Shown here one piece after another: positions 15,778 to 31,482 of a DNA stretch of 64,000 bases. Position 1 is the stretch's first letter. Each line of letters opens with the position of its first letter. This DNA comes from Pseudomonas paraversuta. GTDB taxonomy: Bacteria > Pseudomonadota > Gammaproteobacteria > Pseudomonadales > Pseudomonadaceae. The DNA is taken from positions 62,001-126,000 of the forward strand of contig NZ_CAJFCL010000008.1 in assembly GCF_904063065.1 (NCBI RefSeq). The letters are read 5' to 3'. The notes beneath the pieces are model-generated. The model worked only from the letters and a program-made list of their open reading frames with translations. It did no database searches and had not been told where the DNA came from. The translations under genes were made by a program, and so were the position numbers.

Positions 15778-16710
15778 TCACTGTGTGAACGCAGCGTTCC
15801 TGGAAGCATCGCCAGCAAGCCCGCTTCTGGCACAGGCGGAAGCAGTCTTGAGGGCAATGTCGTTGCGCAGTTGATGGTTAGCCGGCGCAATGGCCGGTGC
15901 CTCGATCAACCGTGCCGTGTGCCCGGCATCTTTTAGCGCCTGGTAAAACTTTTTCTGCAACTCAAAAGGTGCAACCTGATCGCCGGGATTGCCGATCACA
16001 TACAGCGGCCGGGCAGCCACCCTGGAAATGCCGCTGATATGCTCCAGGGGATCGTAGGGGTTGAACAAACCATTGGTGTCGCGCCCGTCACGGGCAGGCA
16101 GACCTTTGGTTTGACGAATCATGCGGGCTCGCTCGAGCAAGCCGAAAGCGCCCGACGTCATGACCGCGCATTTCACGTCCGTACGCCCCAGTGTCAACAG
16201 AGATGCAACCACCGTTGCCCCACCGCTGTGCCCCAGCAACACAAACTGCCCGATGCCATAACGCTTGCGCAATTGGTCGAGCGCAACCGCCAATGCCTGA
16301 AACTCACTGGCCTGACGCCGCTGCCCGTGGTTACCGCTGGAGCCGTAGGTGCCCGGACGCGCCACTATCACCACCGGCACGCCGGCTCGCCGGGTCAGCG
16401 TGGCGGCCTGCTTGTCTTTGGCCGTGAGGGTGTTGCCCGCTATGGCTTCGGGTGGGCGGTGCATTTCGATGTTCCGGTCACCATGAAACATTACGATCAC
16501 TACCGGAGCATGCTCTAGCGGCGAAGAACTGAAGTAGCGGATACAGGCCTTGCCGCTGACAAACTCGACCCACAAAGCCGAGTCCGGGTCGACACAGGAC
16601 GCCTGGTTGGCCGCAGTGTTCCACAGCAACGGGACGTCATCCGTGCCCAGCGCCCATGCCGGCGAGCAGGCCAGAACTGCCAGGCAAAGCAGTAACCGCG
16701 AAACAACCAT
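15778..16710 (-). CDS. Secreted alpha/beta hydrolase
   Basis: A 310-residue protein with a signal peptide (MVVSRLLLCLAVLACSPAWA). The nucleophile elbow is GHSGG (near residue 160). A later Asp in GNPGDQVAP and a His in APANHQL complete a likely Ser-Asp-His triad. The ATG at 16710 has GGAGG 6 bases upstream; the longer frame would overlap the HlyD gene. It begins 13 bases after the type I secretion adaptor gene on the same strand, so it may be co-transcribed with the secretion operon. It converges on the ligase-fusion gene. The substrate is unknown. Confidence 0.8.
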   Translation of the reverse strand: MVVSRLLLCLAVLACSPAWALGTDDVPLLWNTAANQASCVDPDSALWVEFVSGKACIRYFSSSPLEHAPVVIVMFHGDRNIEMHRPPEAIAGNTLTAKDKQAATLTRRAGVPVVIVARPGTYGSSGNHGQRRQASEFQALAVALDQLRKRYGIGQFVLLGHSGGATVVASLLTLGRTDVKCAVMTSGAFGLLERARMIRQTKGLPARDGRDTNGLFNPYDPLEHISGISRVAARPLYVIGNPGDQVAPFELQKKFYQALKDAGHTARLIEAPAIAPANHQLRNDIALKTASACARSGLAGDASRNAAFTQ

Positions 16711-16723
16711 CGCCCACCTCCGA

Positions 16724-17965
16724 CTAGCGTTCGCGCAATGCTTCACGCGCACGGTTCATGGGTTTGATCAAATAATCGAGCACGGTTTTACGGCCCGTCT
16801 TGATGTCTGCCGCGGCAATCATTCCCGGTACGATGGCAAACGCCTTGCCGGCCTTGTTGTGAAGTTCATTGTCATTGGTGCGGATAAACACGCGATAGTA
16901 GAAGACCTCGGGTTTGACTTCGTCCTGAATGGTATCGGGTGAAATGGTGACCACCTTCCCGTCCATGCTGCCGTAGATGGAGTAGTCATAGGCTGTGATC
17001 TTGACCTTGGCATCCTGGTCCGGGTGGATGAACGCGATGTCCCGGGGTGAGATACGGGCTTCGATCAACAACTGGTCATCCATGGGTACGATCTGCATCA
17101 ACCGGCCATTGGGCGGGATGATGCCGCCGATGGTGGTGACTTCAATGCCTTTCACAATTCCGCGCACCGGTGAGCGCAAGGTTAACCGGGTGACCGAATC
17201 GGAGCGGCCCTTGAGTACCGAAGCCAGGGTTTGTACATCGGAGTTGGCCTTGGCCAGTTCTTCGCCGGCGCGCACCATGTATTCGGAACGCGACTGGGTA
17301 AGCTTGAGCTCAAGCTCGGACTTCTGGCGTTTCAGGCGCAAGACCTCAACGTTACTCGCCGCACCGACCCGGGCCAGGTTTTCGGTGATTTCCAGTTCAC
17401 TGCGCACCAGCCCCAGAGAGGCGCGTACTCCGGCCTGAGACTCTTCAAGCCCCTTGCGTCGGGTCTTGTAAAGATCTGTTTCGGCTGCAATCAGCGCCGG
17501 ATAACCCTTGAGTTCCTCGTCAAACGTCAGGGTTGTGCCGCTCACTTCCGCCTGCAACCGCGCCACACTGGCCAGGGATGAACGGTACTTGGCCGCACTC
17601 TCACCCAGGTTGGACTCGGTTTTGGTAGGGTCGAGCCTGGCGAGTACTTCTCCCTGCTTGACGATGTCACCTTCGGCGACATTCAGCTCGGTAACGATAC
17701 CGCCCTCCAGCGACTGAATAACCTGCTCGCGAGACGACGGGATGACCTTGCCGGTGCCTGTCGACACCTCATCTATTTCAAACAAATAAGCCCATGTACC
17801 AAACGCCAGCAGCATCAATGCAACGCACCAGACAATACGTGTAGAGCGCACGACGACTGCGTCATCGAGGCCATCATCGGACTGACTACCGGTACCTCGG
17901 GAAGCCCCCGCCATCGGAGTGCCTCCCTGGTGCTGCGAACCCGAAGCACTCGTTTTATTGGACAT
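16724..17965 (-). CDS. Type I secretion membrane-fusion (HlyD-family) adaptor
   Basis: A 413-residue protein with a short cytoplasmic tail rich in Gly/Ser, one membrane helix (about 43-62) and a lipoyl/barrel-sandwich half-motif (GKVIPSSREQVIQSLEGGIV). A long coiled coil (about 130-250) and a second half-motif with LTLRSPVRGIVKGIEV complete it. This is the periplasmic bridge between the ABC exporter and the outer-membrane channel, LapC-like in the Lap system. The gene lies 43 bases after the exporter gene on the same strand, together with a TolC-like gene and a giant adhesin, which is the likely cargo. Confidence 0.93.
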   Translation of the reverse strand: MSNKTSASGSQHQGGTPMAGASRGTGSQSDDGLDDAVVVRSTRIVWCVALMLLAFGTWAYLFEIDEVSTGTGKVIPSSREQVIQSLEGGIVTELNVAEGDIVKQGEVLARLDPTKTESNLGESAAKYRSSLASVARLQAEVSGTTLTFDEELKGYPALIAAETDLYKTRRKGLEESQAGVRASLGLVRSELEITENLARVGAASNVEVLRLKRQKSELELKLTQSRSEYMVRAGEELAKANSDVQTLASVLKGRSDSVTRLTLRSPVRGIVKGIEVTTIGGIIPPNGRLMQIVPMDDQLLIEARISPRDIAFIHPDQDAKVKITAYDYSIYGSMDGKVVTISPDTIQDEVKPEVFYYRVFIRTNDNELHNKAGKAFAIVPGMIAAADIKTGRKTVLDYLIKPMNRAREALRER

Positions 17966-18008
17966 CTGAACTATCCTTTCGCGCAGTCAATTGCATGGGG
18001 CAGCTGGC

Positions 18009-20192
18009 TCACTGCGGCTGACTCTTGGGTTTTGAAAGTTGGGCAATCGCGTTGTCCTTGGTGTCATCGATCACCACCATGCCGTTGTCGACGACGATGA
18101 TGCGGTCCACCAGACTCAGTACATTCATACGGTGTGTCGCGATAATCAGCGTGCGCTGCGCGCCCCACTGCGCCAGGTTCTGAATCAGCTTGCGCTCGCT
18201 GGCATCGTCCAGTGCAGCAGTAGGCTCATCCAGCAGCACGATCTGCGGCTGGCGAATAATCAGTCGCGACAGCAGCAACGACTGGCGCTGGCCACCGGAC
18301 AGGCCAAGCCCCCCCTCCAGAATCATATGGTCCATGCCCAACGCAAACTTACCGATGAACTCCAGTGCGCCCGTCAGCGCCAGCGCTTCGAGGATTTCCT
18401 TGTCGCCTGCGTGCGGGGCACCCATCGTCAGGTTTTCGCGCAAGGTGCCGTGAAACAGTCTCGAGTTCTGGGTCAACAGGCCCACGTCGCGGCGTATATC
18501 GGCCGGGTCGATATGGCTGAGTCCCACACCATCCAGCGTCAGGGAACCTGCGCTGAGGTCGATCATGCCAGCCATCGCCTGCAGCAGCGTTGACTTGCCG
18601 GCACCGTTTCGTCCAAGCACTGCGATCCGTTCACCCGGAGCAATCTTCAATGCCTTGACCGTCAAGGCCGGCATGGGTGCCTCTTCGGAATATTTGAACA
18701 CTGCCTGTTTGAATTCATAAGCGCCACGCACCACGGGCAGGTGTACACGTTTGCTGCCTTCGGCCTGATCGATCGGCAATTTCATGATCCGATGCAAACC
18801 CTGCAGGGCCACTTTGGCCTGTTGCCAGCGCGTCATCACCAGAGTGATCTGAGACAAGGGTCCCATCATTCGCGAAGCCAGAATTGACGAGGCCACCAGG
18901 CTACCAGTGGTCATATCCCCCAGCATCACCATCGGTGCACCGATGACTACCACCACCGCGAAAACGCCCCCTTGCACGCACTGGGTCCAGGTCATCAGGC
19001 CGTTGGTGAGCATCCGCGAACGAAGGCTGGCCTCGGCAGCAGTGGCGTTGTAATGGTTCCATTGCTGCTGAAAACGCGGTTCGGCCTGCAGCATCTTGAT
19101 GTCGTCCAGGCCTTGCACGGTCTCCACCAGCATGGCGCTGCGCAGCGCGCTCTCACGCATGGACTGGTTAGCCAGCACTGCCAGTTTTTTCTGCGCCAGC
19201 AGGCCCGGGATCACCATAAACAACACGGCCCCCAGCGGTACTGCCACCAAAGGTCCGGCAATAAACCAGTAGATCACCACAAACATCAGAAAAAACGGCA
19301 GGTCAGCCAAAGCGCTGGCAGTGCTGGAGGTAATCAGCTCACGTAGCTGCTCCAGCTCGCGCAACTGCGAAATAAACGAGCCGGTCGATTTCGGCCGGGC
19401 GCTGTTGCGCAGTCGAATGGCATGCCCGAATACCAGATCAGACACCCGTATGTCCGCACGCTTGCCCAACAGGTCGGTGATGCGCACACGCATGACCCGC
19501 AGCACAAAATCGAAAAACAACGCCAGCATCACCCCACCGAACAGCACGTAGAGGGTCGGCATCGATTCGGCCGGAATTACCCGGTCGTATACCTGCATCG
19601 AAAACAGCACACCGGCAAGGCCCAGGACGTTCGCCGCCAGGGAAGCCAACATGACATGGCCATAGGGACGCATGTCGCGCAAGACGATGTTTTTGAACCA
19701 GCTCTTGTCGTAGGGTTTTTCGTAATCATCAACCCGCGAATCCCTGGCCGTCTGGCTGGGCCGCAGAATCAGCGCCTTGCGCGCAGACGCAAGTATCTGG
19801 GCACGGCTGATGCGGCTTTGCAGGCCTTGGTCGCCACTGTAGACAATGCCCAGTTCATCGTCGTCGTTGAGGGCCTGCAGCACGCCGATCTGGCCATCGT
19901 CAAACTGCAGCACCAGCGGCAGTCGCCTGTTCACCAGCAAATCCTGGCTAAAGTCGACGATCTTCAGGCTCATGCCGGCCTGTCGCGCCATCTGACGCAG
20001 TACTTCGTCGACATCTGCGTCCTTGCTCCACTGGGTGGCAATACGCACATTCTGAGCCGAGTAATCCAGGCGATGATGCCGGGCAACAAGTAATATCGCC
20101 TCCAGCCAGCCTTCGTAACTGAGTGCGCGAACATCTTCCAGAGTCTGGGGTTCGGTGGCGTTCGGGGTTTCAAGGTTCACTGCGTCATTCAT
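18009..20192 (-). CDS. Type I secretion ABC transporter (permease plus ATPase) with a C39-like domain
   Basis: A 727-residue exporter. Residues 1-150 form a C39-peptidase-like domain, but the catalytic Cys position is not evident (the segment reads YEGWLEAILLVARHHRLDY), so it is probably a non-cleaving substrate-docking domain as in LapB/HlyB-type exporters. Membrane helices span about 180-450. The nucleotide-binding domain has Walker A GRNGAGKST (near 523), signature LSGGQRQ (near 628) and Walker B IVLLDEPT (near 649). Its start overlaps the TolC-like gene by 4 bases. It most likely exports the adjacent BapA-like adhesin. Confidence 0.93.
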   Translation of the reverse strand: MNDAVNLETPNATEPQTLEDVRALSYEGWLEAILLVARHHRLDYSAQNVRIATQWSKDADVDEVLRQMARQAGMSLKIVDFSQDLLVNRRLPLVLQFDDGQIGVLQALNDDDELGIVYSGDQGLQSRISRAQILASARKALILRPSQTARDSRVDDYEKPYDKSWFKNIVLRDMRPYGHVMLASLAANVLGLAGVLFSMQVYDRVIPAESMPTLYVLFGGVMLALFFDFVLRVMRVRITDLLGKRADIRVSDLVFGHAIRLRNSARPKSTGSFISQLRELEQLRELITSSTASALADLPFFLMFVVIYWFIAGPLVAVPLGAVLFMVIPGLLAQKKLAVLANQSMRESALRSAMLVETVQGLDDIKMLQAEPRFQQQWNHYNATAAEASLRSRMLTNGLMTWTQCVQGGVFAVVVVIGAPMVMLGDMTTGSLVASSILASRMMGPLSQITLVMTRWQQAKVALQGLHRIMKLPIDQAEGSKRVHLPVVRGAYEFKQAVFKYSEEAPMPALTVKALKIAPGERIAVLGRNGAGKSTLLQAMAGMIDLSAGSLTLDGVGLSHIDPADIRRDVGLLTQNSRLFHGTLRENLTMGAPHAGDKEILEALALTGALEFIGKFALGMDHMILEGGLGLSGGQRQSLLLSRLIIRQPQIVLLDEPTAALDDASERKLIQNLAQWGAQRTLIIATHRMNVLSLVDRIIVVDNGMVVIDDTKDNAIAQLSKPKSQPQ

Positions 20193-21640
20193 GGTTGAAT
20201 CTCCACGCCTTGGATCGTGCTGCTATCCAGATTGAACGCCGTACGCAATCCACTGCTGTTATAGAGGCAATCGATTTCCAGGCGGTGCAGATCGGCGGTG
20301 GTGTTGGCCCGATCCATGGCGGCCTGGTGGATTTCCTGCTCGGCGTTCAACAAATCGAGTAGCGGCCGCGTACCCAGCTCAAGGTATTGCTGGCGATACA
20401 AATCGCGGGTTTCAGAAATGCTGCGTTCACGAAAATCCAGGGTAGTCAGCCGCTGTTCGAGGCTCGACGTTTGATCCTTGGCCTCCAGCAGGCCCTGGCG
20501 CACGGCCAGCCGAGCGGCATCATTGGCAGCCTGGGCAGTGCGCAGAGCCTGTCCGGCAGCCGATTTTCGGGCGTTGATGGCTCCCCCCTGATACAGCGGC
20601 ATTTCAACGTTGAGATAAATACCGTAGCGCGTGCGGTCGCGACCGCCGAGGGTGCCATCGTCATTGTTACTGTCCAGGTATTGGGTAGCCGACGGGTCCA
20701 GCGAAACGGTCGGCAACCCTTCGGCCTTGGCCAGGGCAATTTGCGCCAAGGCATCCACCTGTTGAGCCTGGGCGATCAACAGCGAAGGCGTCATCACTTC
20801 ATCAGCATTGACCCCCTGGCAGGATTGGCTCAATGAAGGCGGTACACCGTTAGAAACACTGACCGATGTTTGTGACCCGAGCAAAGAACTCAGGGTGCTG
20901 CGCCACCGGTTATAGAGCGCCGTGTATTGCAGCTGAGTGGCTACGGCCGCCTCAACCCGCGAGCGCGCCTGGATCAAGTCAGAACGGGTGCTGGCCCCCA
21001 TATCGCTACGCTTTTGCGCCAGATCGGCGATGGCTGTCAGGCCCTTTACCTGCGCCTTGGAAATAACCAGCAACGCCTGATAACGCTGCAACTCGATCAC
21101 GGCAAAGGCGGTATCGCGCGCCACCTGGTCAATGGCCAACAAAACTGACGCCTGCCGACCACTGAGTTTGGCCTCGGCGCTGTTCACCGCACTGTCCACC
21201 TTGCCGAAGTCATACAGCATCTGCGACAGCGACAAGGTAAAGGCCTGGCTTTGACCGTTACCGGTCAGCCCCGAGTCATACCCGGAGTTGAGTCCCGCCC
21301 GAATCTGCGGGTAGTAGCCAGCACGAGCCACGGTGACGTAGTCGTTTTGCTGGTAAAGCTGACCGATCGACTCCGAGATGGCGGGATGCCATGCCACGGC
21401 CAGTTGAACCGCGCGCGGTAGATCGAGGTTGTCGGGGACTGCATTTCGGGGAGCTGCGGGTTGGCTCGCGCCGAACGAATCGCCCGGTAAATTCTTGCCC
21501 ACATCTGTTGGGCTGATGATGTTGATGCTTTCAGGTTCATAGTCACGTGTCAGCGCTACGGCCTGTTCTATCGTCAATGGCTGAACGGCAATAGCCAACA
21601 AAGCCATATAAAGGAACCCGAACCGATCCTTAGGTTTCAA
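20189..21640 (-). CDS. TolC-family outer-membrane channel of the type I secretion system
   Basis: About 483 residues. A hydrophobic signal sequence (MKPKDRFGFLYMALLAIAV) is followed by two TolC-type repeats: LPRAVQLAVAWHPAISES with helical regions in the first, and YLDSNNDDGTLGGRDRTRYG with long helices in the second. The protein would form the outer-membrane barrel and periplasmic tunnel (LapE-like). I prefer the TTG at 21640 because GGAG lies 6 bases before it and it yields a good signal peptide; a TTG at 21652 and an ATG at 21607 are alternatives. It overlaps the exporter gene by 4 bases (ATGA). Confidence 0.9.
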   Translation of the reverse strand: MKPKDRFGFLYMALLAIAVQPLTIEQAVALTRDYEPESINIISPTDVGKNLPGDSFGASQPAAPRNAVPDNLDLPRAVQLAVAWHPAISESIGQLYQQNDYVTVARAGYYPQIRAGLNSGYDSGLTGNGQSQAFTLSLSQMLYDFGKVDSAVNSAEAKLSGRQASVLLAIDQVARDTAFAVIELQRYQALLVISKAQVKGLTAIADLAQKRSDMGASTRSDLIQARSRVEAAVATQLQYTALYNRWRSTLSSLLGSQTSVSVSNGVPPSLSQSCQGVNADEVMTPSLLIAQAQQVDALAQIALAKAEGLPTVSLDPSATQYLDSNNDDGTLGGRDRTRYGIYLNVEMPLYQGGAINARKSAAGQALRTAQAANDAARLAVRQGLLEAKDQTSSLEQRLTTLDFRERSISETRDLYRQQYLELGTRPLLDLLNAEQEIHQAAMDRANTTADLHRLEIDCLYNSSGLRTAFNLDSSTIQGVEIQP

Positions 21641-21751
21641 GTAATACTCCAACTTGGCTTGTGATCAAAAAGAGAAACACTTACACGCCATGCAGATGTT
21701 TGAACTTCAGTGACATTCACAGCGTTACTCGAATTCGGTATGCAACGCCCG

Positions 21752-21772
21752 GGCGGGGCAAAGTGCCCCGCC
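21752..21772. terminator. GC-rich hairpin between the adhesin and the TolC-like gene
   Basis: GGCGGGGCA and TGCCCCGCC are perfect 9-base arms around AAG. No T-tract follows on either strand, so it is a stable stem-loop (possible attenuator or RNA-stability element) rather than a classic intrinsic terminator. A second smaller hairpin, CAGGCC-TTGC-GGCCTG, lies at 21816-21831. Confidence 0.4.
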
Positions 21773-21854
21773 GGGATCGTTACAGTTGTGAGTTGAAAGG
21801 ATGAAGGGAAAACGCCAGGCCTTGCGGCCTGACGCTCCCCCGCCGACAACGTGG

Positions 21855-27911
<6,057 letters not shown>

Positions 27912-27971
27912 CGGACACCTTTTTTATTAAACCAAGCAAAACCAATAACAAAAGCGAGCCGAACGCCTACG

Positions 27972-27992
27972 CAGCTTCTGAATGAGAAGCTG
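27972..27992. promoter_or_regulatory. Hairpin in the adhesin leader
   Basis: CAGCTTCT and AGAAGCTG are perfect 8-base arms around GAATG, about 60 bases upstream of the adhesin start codon. It may be a leader stem-loop or an operator. Confidence 0.35.
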
Positions 27993-28129
27993 AGCATTCG
28001 AACAAGCGAAAGTTATGTGAGTTTTTAAATAAACCCTGGCTCAGCCCACGCCCGCGCGCTCACTTAGCAACGGGCGTATGACCCGCAGCGAGAGGCAGTA
28101 AGGGCCGTAGCACAAGGGGTTTACAGCCA

Positions 28130-28146
28130 GATACCGTGTCGGTATC
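28130..28146. promoter_or_regulatory. Short palindrome upstream of the adhesin
   Basis: GATACCG and CGGTATC are perfect 7-base arms around TGT, an operator-like dyad about 220 bases upstream of the adhesin start. Confidence 0.3.
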
Positions 28147-28459
28147 GAGCAGGAAAGGCAGTGCTTGGGCAGGGGGTTGATCACCGTAGGCTCTCCATGT
28201 CCTTTGCCCGGAAATACCGGGATGGGCATCCTTTTACTAAGCAAATCAAGCATGCCTATCAAAGGTGCAAGAGTTGAATGCGTCATCTTAGTGGCAGGGT
28301 TTTTAACCCCACCAAAACGACTCGCTTACGGGATACTAACCGCCTAAAAATCATCTTCAAAGAGAAAAGTTCAATCGCCAAACAGGGTCGCTTATACCCT
28401 ATGGCAACTTGTGATATGTCACCGCCAATCAAGTTAGACGCTTTGATAACCCTATGTGA

Positions 28460-28477
28460 ATTTCATTATAATGAAAT
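28460..28477. promoter_or_regulatory. 18-base perfect AT-rich palindrome upstream of the adhesin
   Basis: ATTTCATTATAATGAAAT is fully self-complementary and lies about 550 bases upstream of the adhesin start. Its length and symmetry suggest a binding site for a dimeric regulator; the protein is not identified. Confidence 0.4.
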
Positions 28478-29637
28478 CATATTCAAGTCAAATCACAGGT
28501 GTTCCTGATGAGTGCTGGATGAGTGATTCGTCTGTTTTTCACGAACATCACGACGTTATATTTTTTTAAAAAATCCGACAGATGGTAAGACGCCAGATGG
28601 CTCACACGCCGCCACCCGCGGTGATTTAACAGACGATCTTCAGCGCAACGGCTGGTATCAGCCTGACAAGCGCCAGAGATGAGAATGCCCTGTAGCGACC
28701 AGGTGCCTGCCCGCCACCCATGAAAAAAATCGCTGTCACTGCAGATACTCGCAGAAAAACGATGCACCGCCTCGCCAGGCAAGATGACGCGAAATGCGCC
28801 GCATTGGGCTGTACCTGTCGTGGGGGGAGGCATGACTATCCAGGTTTCAATGTGGCGAGATAGCCTTAGCGCGAGGTCTGTTGCAGGGCTATCAAGGGGG
28901 GCAGAATAGCCAGTGGAAGCTGAAAGGAAGTAGAGCCGTCAAAGTCAAAAGAGTTAAGCCGAATGACGCAGATATAATATCGACTGTGGGTACTCGATGG
29001 CTTTCAGTGACGAGGCCATCAAGACTTTCTGGGAGCCCAGTGCTTTGGGCACGAGCTTCACCTTGAATGAACCCTATATTTGTTGATTAAACTTTACGCG
29101 CCTATGACATATGGCGACCGAACAGTTGCGGAATATTATTCTCAGAGCAAGCAAGCATTACAATTGGCAACTTAAACAACACTGCCCCCGGAATACTTTG
29201 AATACAAATAGACAACTTATACACATAAAGCACTTATAGAAACCTCCAGACCTCAGGATTCTTTATATTTAACGCCTGTGGGACTTATATATAAAAGTCA
29301 TATTTGTGGCGAAAAACGACGGCAAATGGATAAATATAAATCCACCGAGATTAACAAACGGGTTTAGAGGGCCTTGCAGTTAGACAATCAAAACTGTGGC
29401 AAAGGGTCTCCGTATTCAGGACCGGACCAGCCGGAGGCTGCGGGCGCTTTGCAGCTATAACTGCACCTATTGCTCAGTGTTCGGCCATCAGCCGCGAGGC
29501 CCCCAAGGACGGGACCTCGCTTTGCGTGCGTGATGCAGATTGTAGAGTTGCTCAAGGCAGGAGGCAGTAGGAAAGACCTGGCCGGCTCCTGCAACAGATT
29601 AAGTTCTCTAAATCCAATTACGCTCAACGCTAACTGC

Positions 29638-31473
29638 TTATTCCACGGTGACCGATTTGGCCAGGTTGCGTGGCTGATCCACATCGGTGCCTTTGAGCAC
29701 GGCAACGTAGTAAGACAGCAGTTGCAGCGGGATGGTGTAGAGGATCGGCGCCAGTACATCATGGATGTGCGGCATGTTGATCACATGGGTGCCTTCGCCA
29801 TTGGTCATACCTGCTTGCTCGTCAGCGAACACAATCAGTTCACCGCCACGGGCACGAACTTCCTGCAGGTTGGACTTCAGTTTTTCCAGCAGTTCGTTGT
29901 TCGGCGCCACGGTGACCACCGGCATGTCGTTATCCACCAGTGCCAGCGGACCATGCTTCAACTCGCCTGCCGGGTAAGCTTCGGCGTGGATATAGGAAAT
30001 TTCTTTCAGCTTGAGAGCACCTTCCATCGCTACCGGGAACTGCGCGCCACGCCCCAGGAACAAGGTGTGGTGCTTGTCGGCAAACAGTTCGGCGACTTTC
30101 TCAATCGTGGCATCCATCGCCAGTGCTTCACCCAAACGCGCAGGCAGGCGGCGCAGTTCTTCAACCAGTTGCGCTTCGACACCGGCTTCAAGAGTGCCAC
30201 GCACCTGCCCCAAAGACAGGGTCAGCAACAGTAAGCCAACCAGCTGGGTGGTGAAGGCTTTGGTCGACGCCACACCAATTTCGCGACCCGCCTGGGTCAG
30301 CAGGGTCAGGTCAGACTCACGTACCAGTGAGCTGATGCCAACGTTACAAATCGCCAGGCTGGCGAGGAAACCCAGTTCTTTGGCGTTACGCAGTGCAGCC
30401 AGGGTGTCTGCGGTTTCGCCCGATTGCGAGATCGAAACAAACAGGGTGTCAGGCTGGACCACGACCTTGCGATAACGGAACTCGCTGGCCACTTCAACCT
30501 GGCAGGGAATTCCGGCCAGACTTTCGAGCCAGTATCGGGCAACCATCCCCGCGTGATAGCTGGTACCACAGGCAACGATCTGAACATTGCGCACTTTGGC
30601 GAACAATTCAGCAGCCTGTGGACCGAATGCCTGAACCAATACGTGGTCCTGGCCCAGGCGGTTTTCCAGGGTGCGTTGCACCACCGCTGGTTGCTCGTGA
30701 ATTTCCTTGAGCATGTAGTGACGGTATTCGCCTTTGTCCGCAGCTTCAGCACCATCACGGTACTGCACGGTTTCACGCTGCACGCTTTTACCGTTCACGT
30801 CCCAGATTTGCACGCTGTCACGGCGGATTTCAGCGATATCGCCTTCTTCCAGGTACATGAAGCGGTCAGTGACCTGGCGCAATGCCAATTGATCGGAAGC
30901 CAGGAAGTTTTCACCCAGGCCCAGGCCAATCACCAGCGGGCTGCCACTGCGTGCAGCAACCAGACGATCCGGCTGTTTGGCACTGATGACGGCCAGGCCG
31001 TATGCACCGTGCAGCTCTTTAACCGTGGCTTTCAAGGCTTCGGTCAGGTCGCTTTGATCTTTGAGTTTGTGATTGAGCAGGTGTGCGATCACTTCAGTAT
31101 CGGTGTCCGACGTGAACACATAACCCAAGCCTTTGAGCTGTTCGCGCAGGGCTTCATAGTTTTCAATGATGCCGTTGTGCACGACAGCCAGGTCGGAACC
31201 CGAAAAATGCGGGTGAGCATTACGCTCGCTGGGTGCACCATGGGTCGCCCAACGGGTGTGGGCAATGCCCAGGCGCCCCATCAGCGGCTCACCGGCCAGA
31301 GCTTGTTCCAGCTCGGCCACTTTGCCATTGCGGCGCATGCGTTCCAGCGTACCGTTGTGGGTAAACACTGCTACACCGGCGCTATCGTAGCCCCGGTATT
31401 CAAGACGTTTCAGGCCTTCAAGCAGAATGGCCGTGATATTGCGTTCAGCGACTGCGCCAACGATTCCACACAT
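29638..31473 (-). CDS. glmS: Glutamine--fructose-6-phosphate aminotransferase (isomerizing)
   Basis: 611 residues, the usual length. The N-terminal glutaminase domain begins MCGIVGAVAERN, with Cys2 as nucleophile. Two SIS domains follow, with CGTSYHAG and VSISQSGETADT binding the sugar phosphate, and the C-terminus is DQPRNLAKSVTVE. It makes glucosamine-6-phosphate from fructose-6-phosphate and glutamine, the first step to UDP-GlcNAc. AGGAG precedes the start. It lies 9 bases after the DeoR-family gene, and glmU (the last step of the pathway) is just upstream on the same strand. The sequence past its 3' end is the usual Tn7 target in other bacteria; no Tn7 element is seen here. Confidence 0.97.
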   Translation of the reverse strand: MCGIVGAVAERNITAILLEGLKRLEYRGYDSAGVAVFTHNGTLERMRRNGKVAELEQALAGEPLMGRLGIAHTRWATHGAPSERNAHPHFSGSDLAVVHNGIIENYEALREQLKGLGYVFTSDTDTEVIAHLLNHKLKDQSDLTEALKATVKELHGAYGLAVISAKQPDRLVAARSGSPLVIGLGLGENFLASDQLALRQVTDRFMYLEEGDIAEIRRDSVQIWDVNGKSVQRETVQYRDGAEAADKGEYRHYMLKEIHEQPAVVQRTLENRLGQDHVLVQAFGPQAAELFAKVRNVQIVACGTSYHAGMVARYWLESLAGIPCQVEVASEFRYRKVVVQPDTLFVSISQSGETADTLAALRNAKELGFLASLAICNVGISSLVRESDLTLLTQAGREIGVASTKAFTTQLVGLLLLTLSLGQVRGTLEAGVEAQLVEELRRLPARLGEALAMDATIEKVAELFADKHHTLFLGRGAQFPVAMEGALKLKEISYIHAEAYPAGELKHGPLALVDNDMPVVTVAPNNELLEKLKSNLQEVRARGGELIVFADEQAGMTNGEGTHVINMPHIHDVLAPILYTIPLQLLSYYVAVLKGTDVDQPRNLAKSVTVE

Positions 31474-31482
31474 AATATTCTC

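Larger units (their letters stand above)
27912..29637. other. 1.7 kb upstream of the adhesin with no convincing gene
   Basis: It must hold the adhesin promoter and leader. Short open frames (for example 28483-28833 and 28041-28286, both minus) have no recognisable domain or good ribosome site. The part from about 29040 to 29400 is clearly AT-richer than the neighbouring genes. A short frame at 28997 (MAFSDEAIKTFWEPSALG) looks like a gene scrap. Palindromes are listed separately. This could be the residue of an insertion or an unusually long control region. Confidence 0.5.

Noticed and set aside
28483..28833. 116-codon minus-strand open frame upstream of the adhesin
   Set aside because: No domain, poor start context and odd composition; not enough to call a gene.
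29493..29521. Imperfect hairpin GCGAGGCCCC/GGGACCTCGC as a glmS terminator
   Set aside because: One mismatch and no T-tract on the minus strand; evidence too weak.
29300..29640. Tn7-type insertion next to glmS
   Set aside because: No Tn7 end repeats or tns genes are visible.
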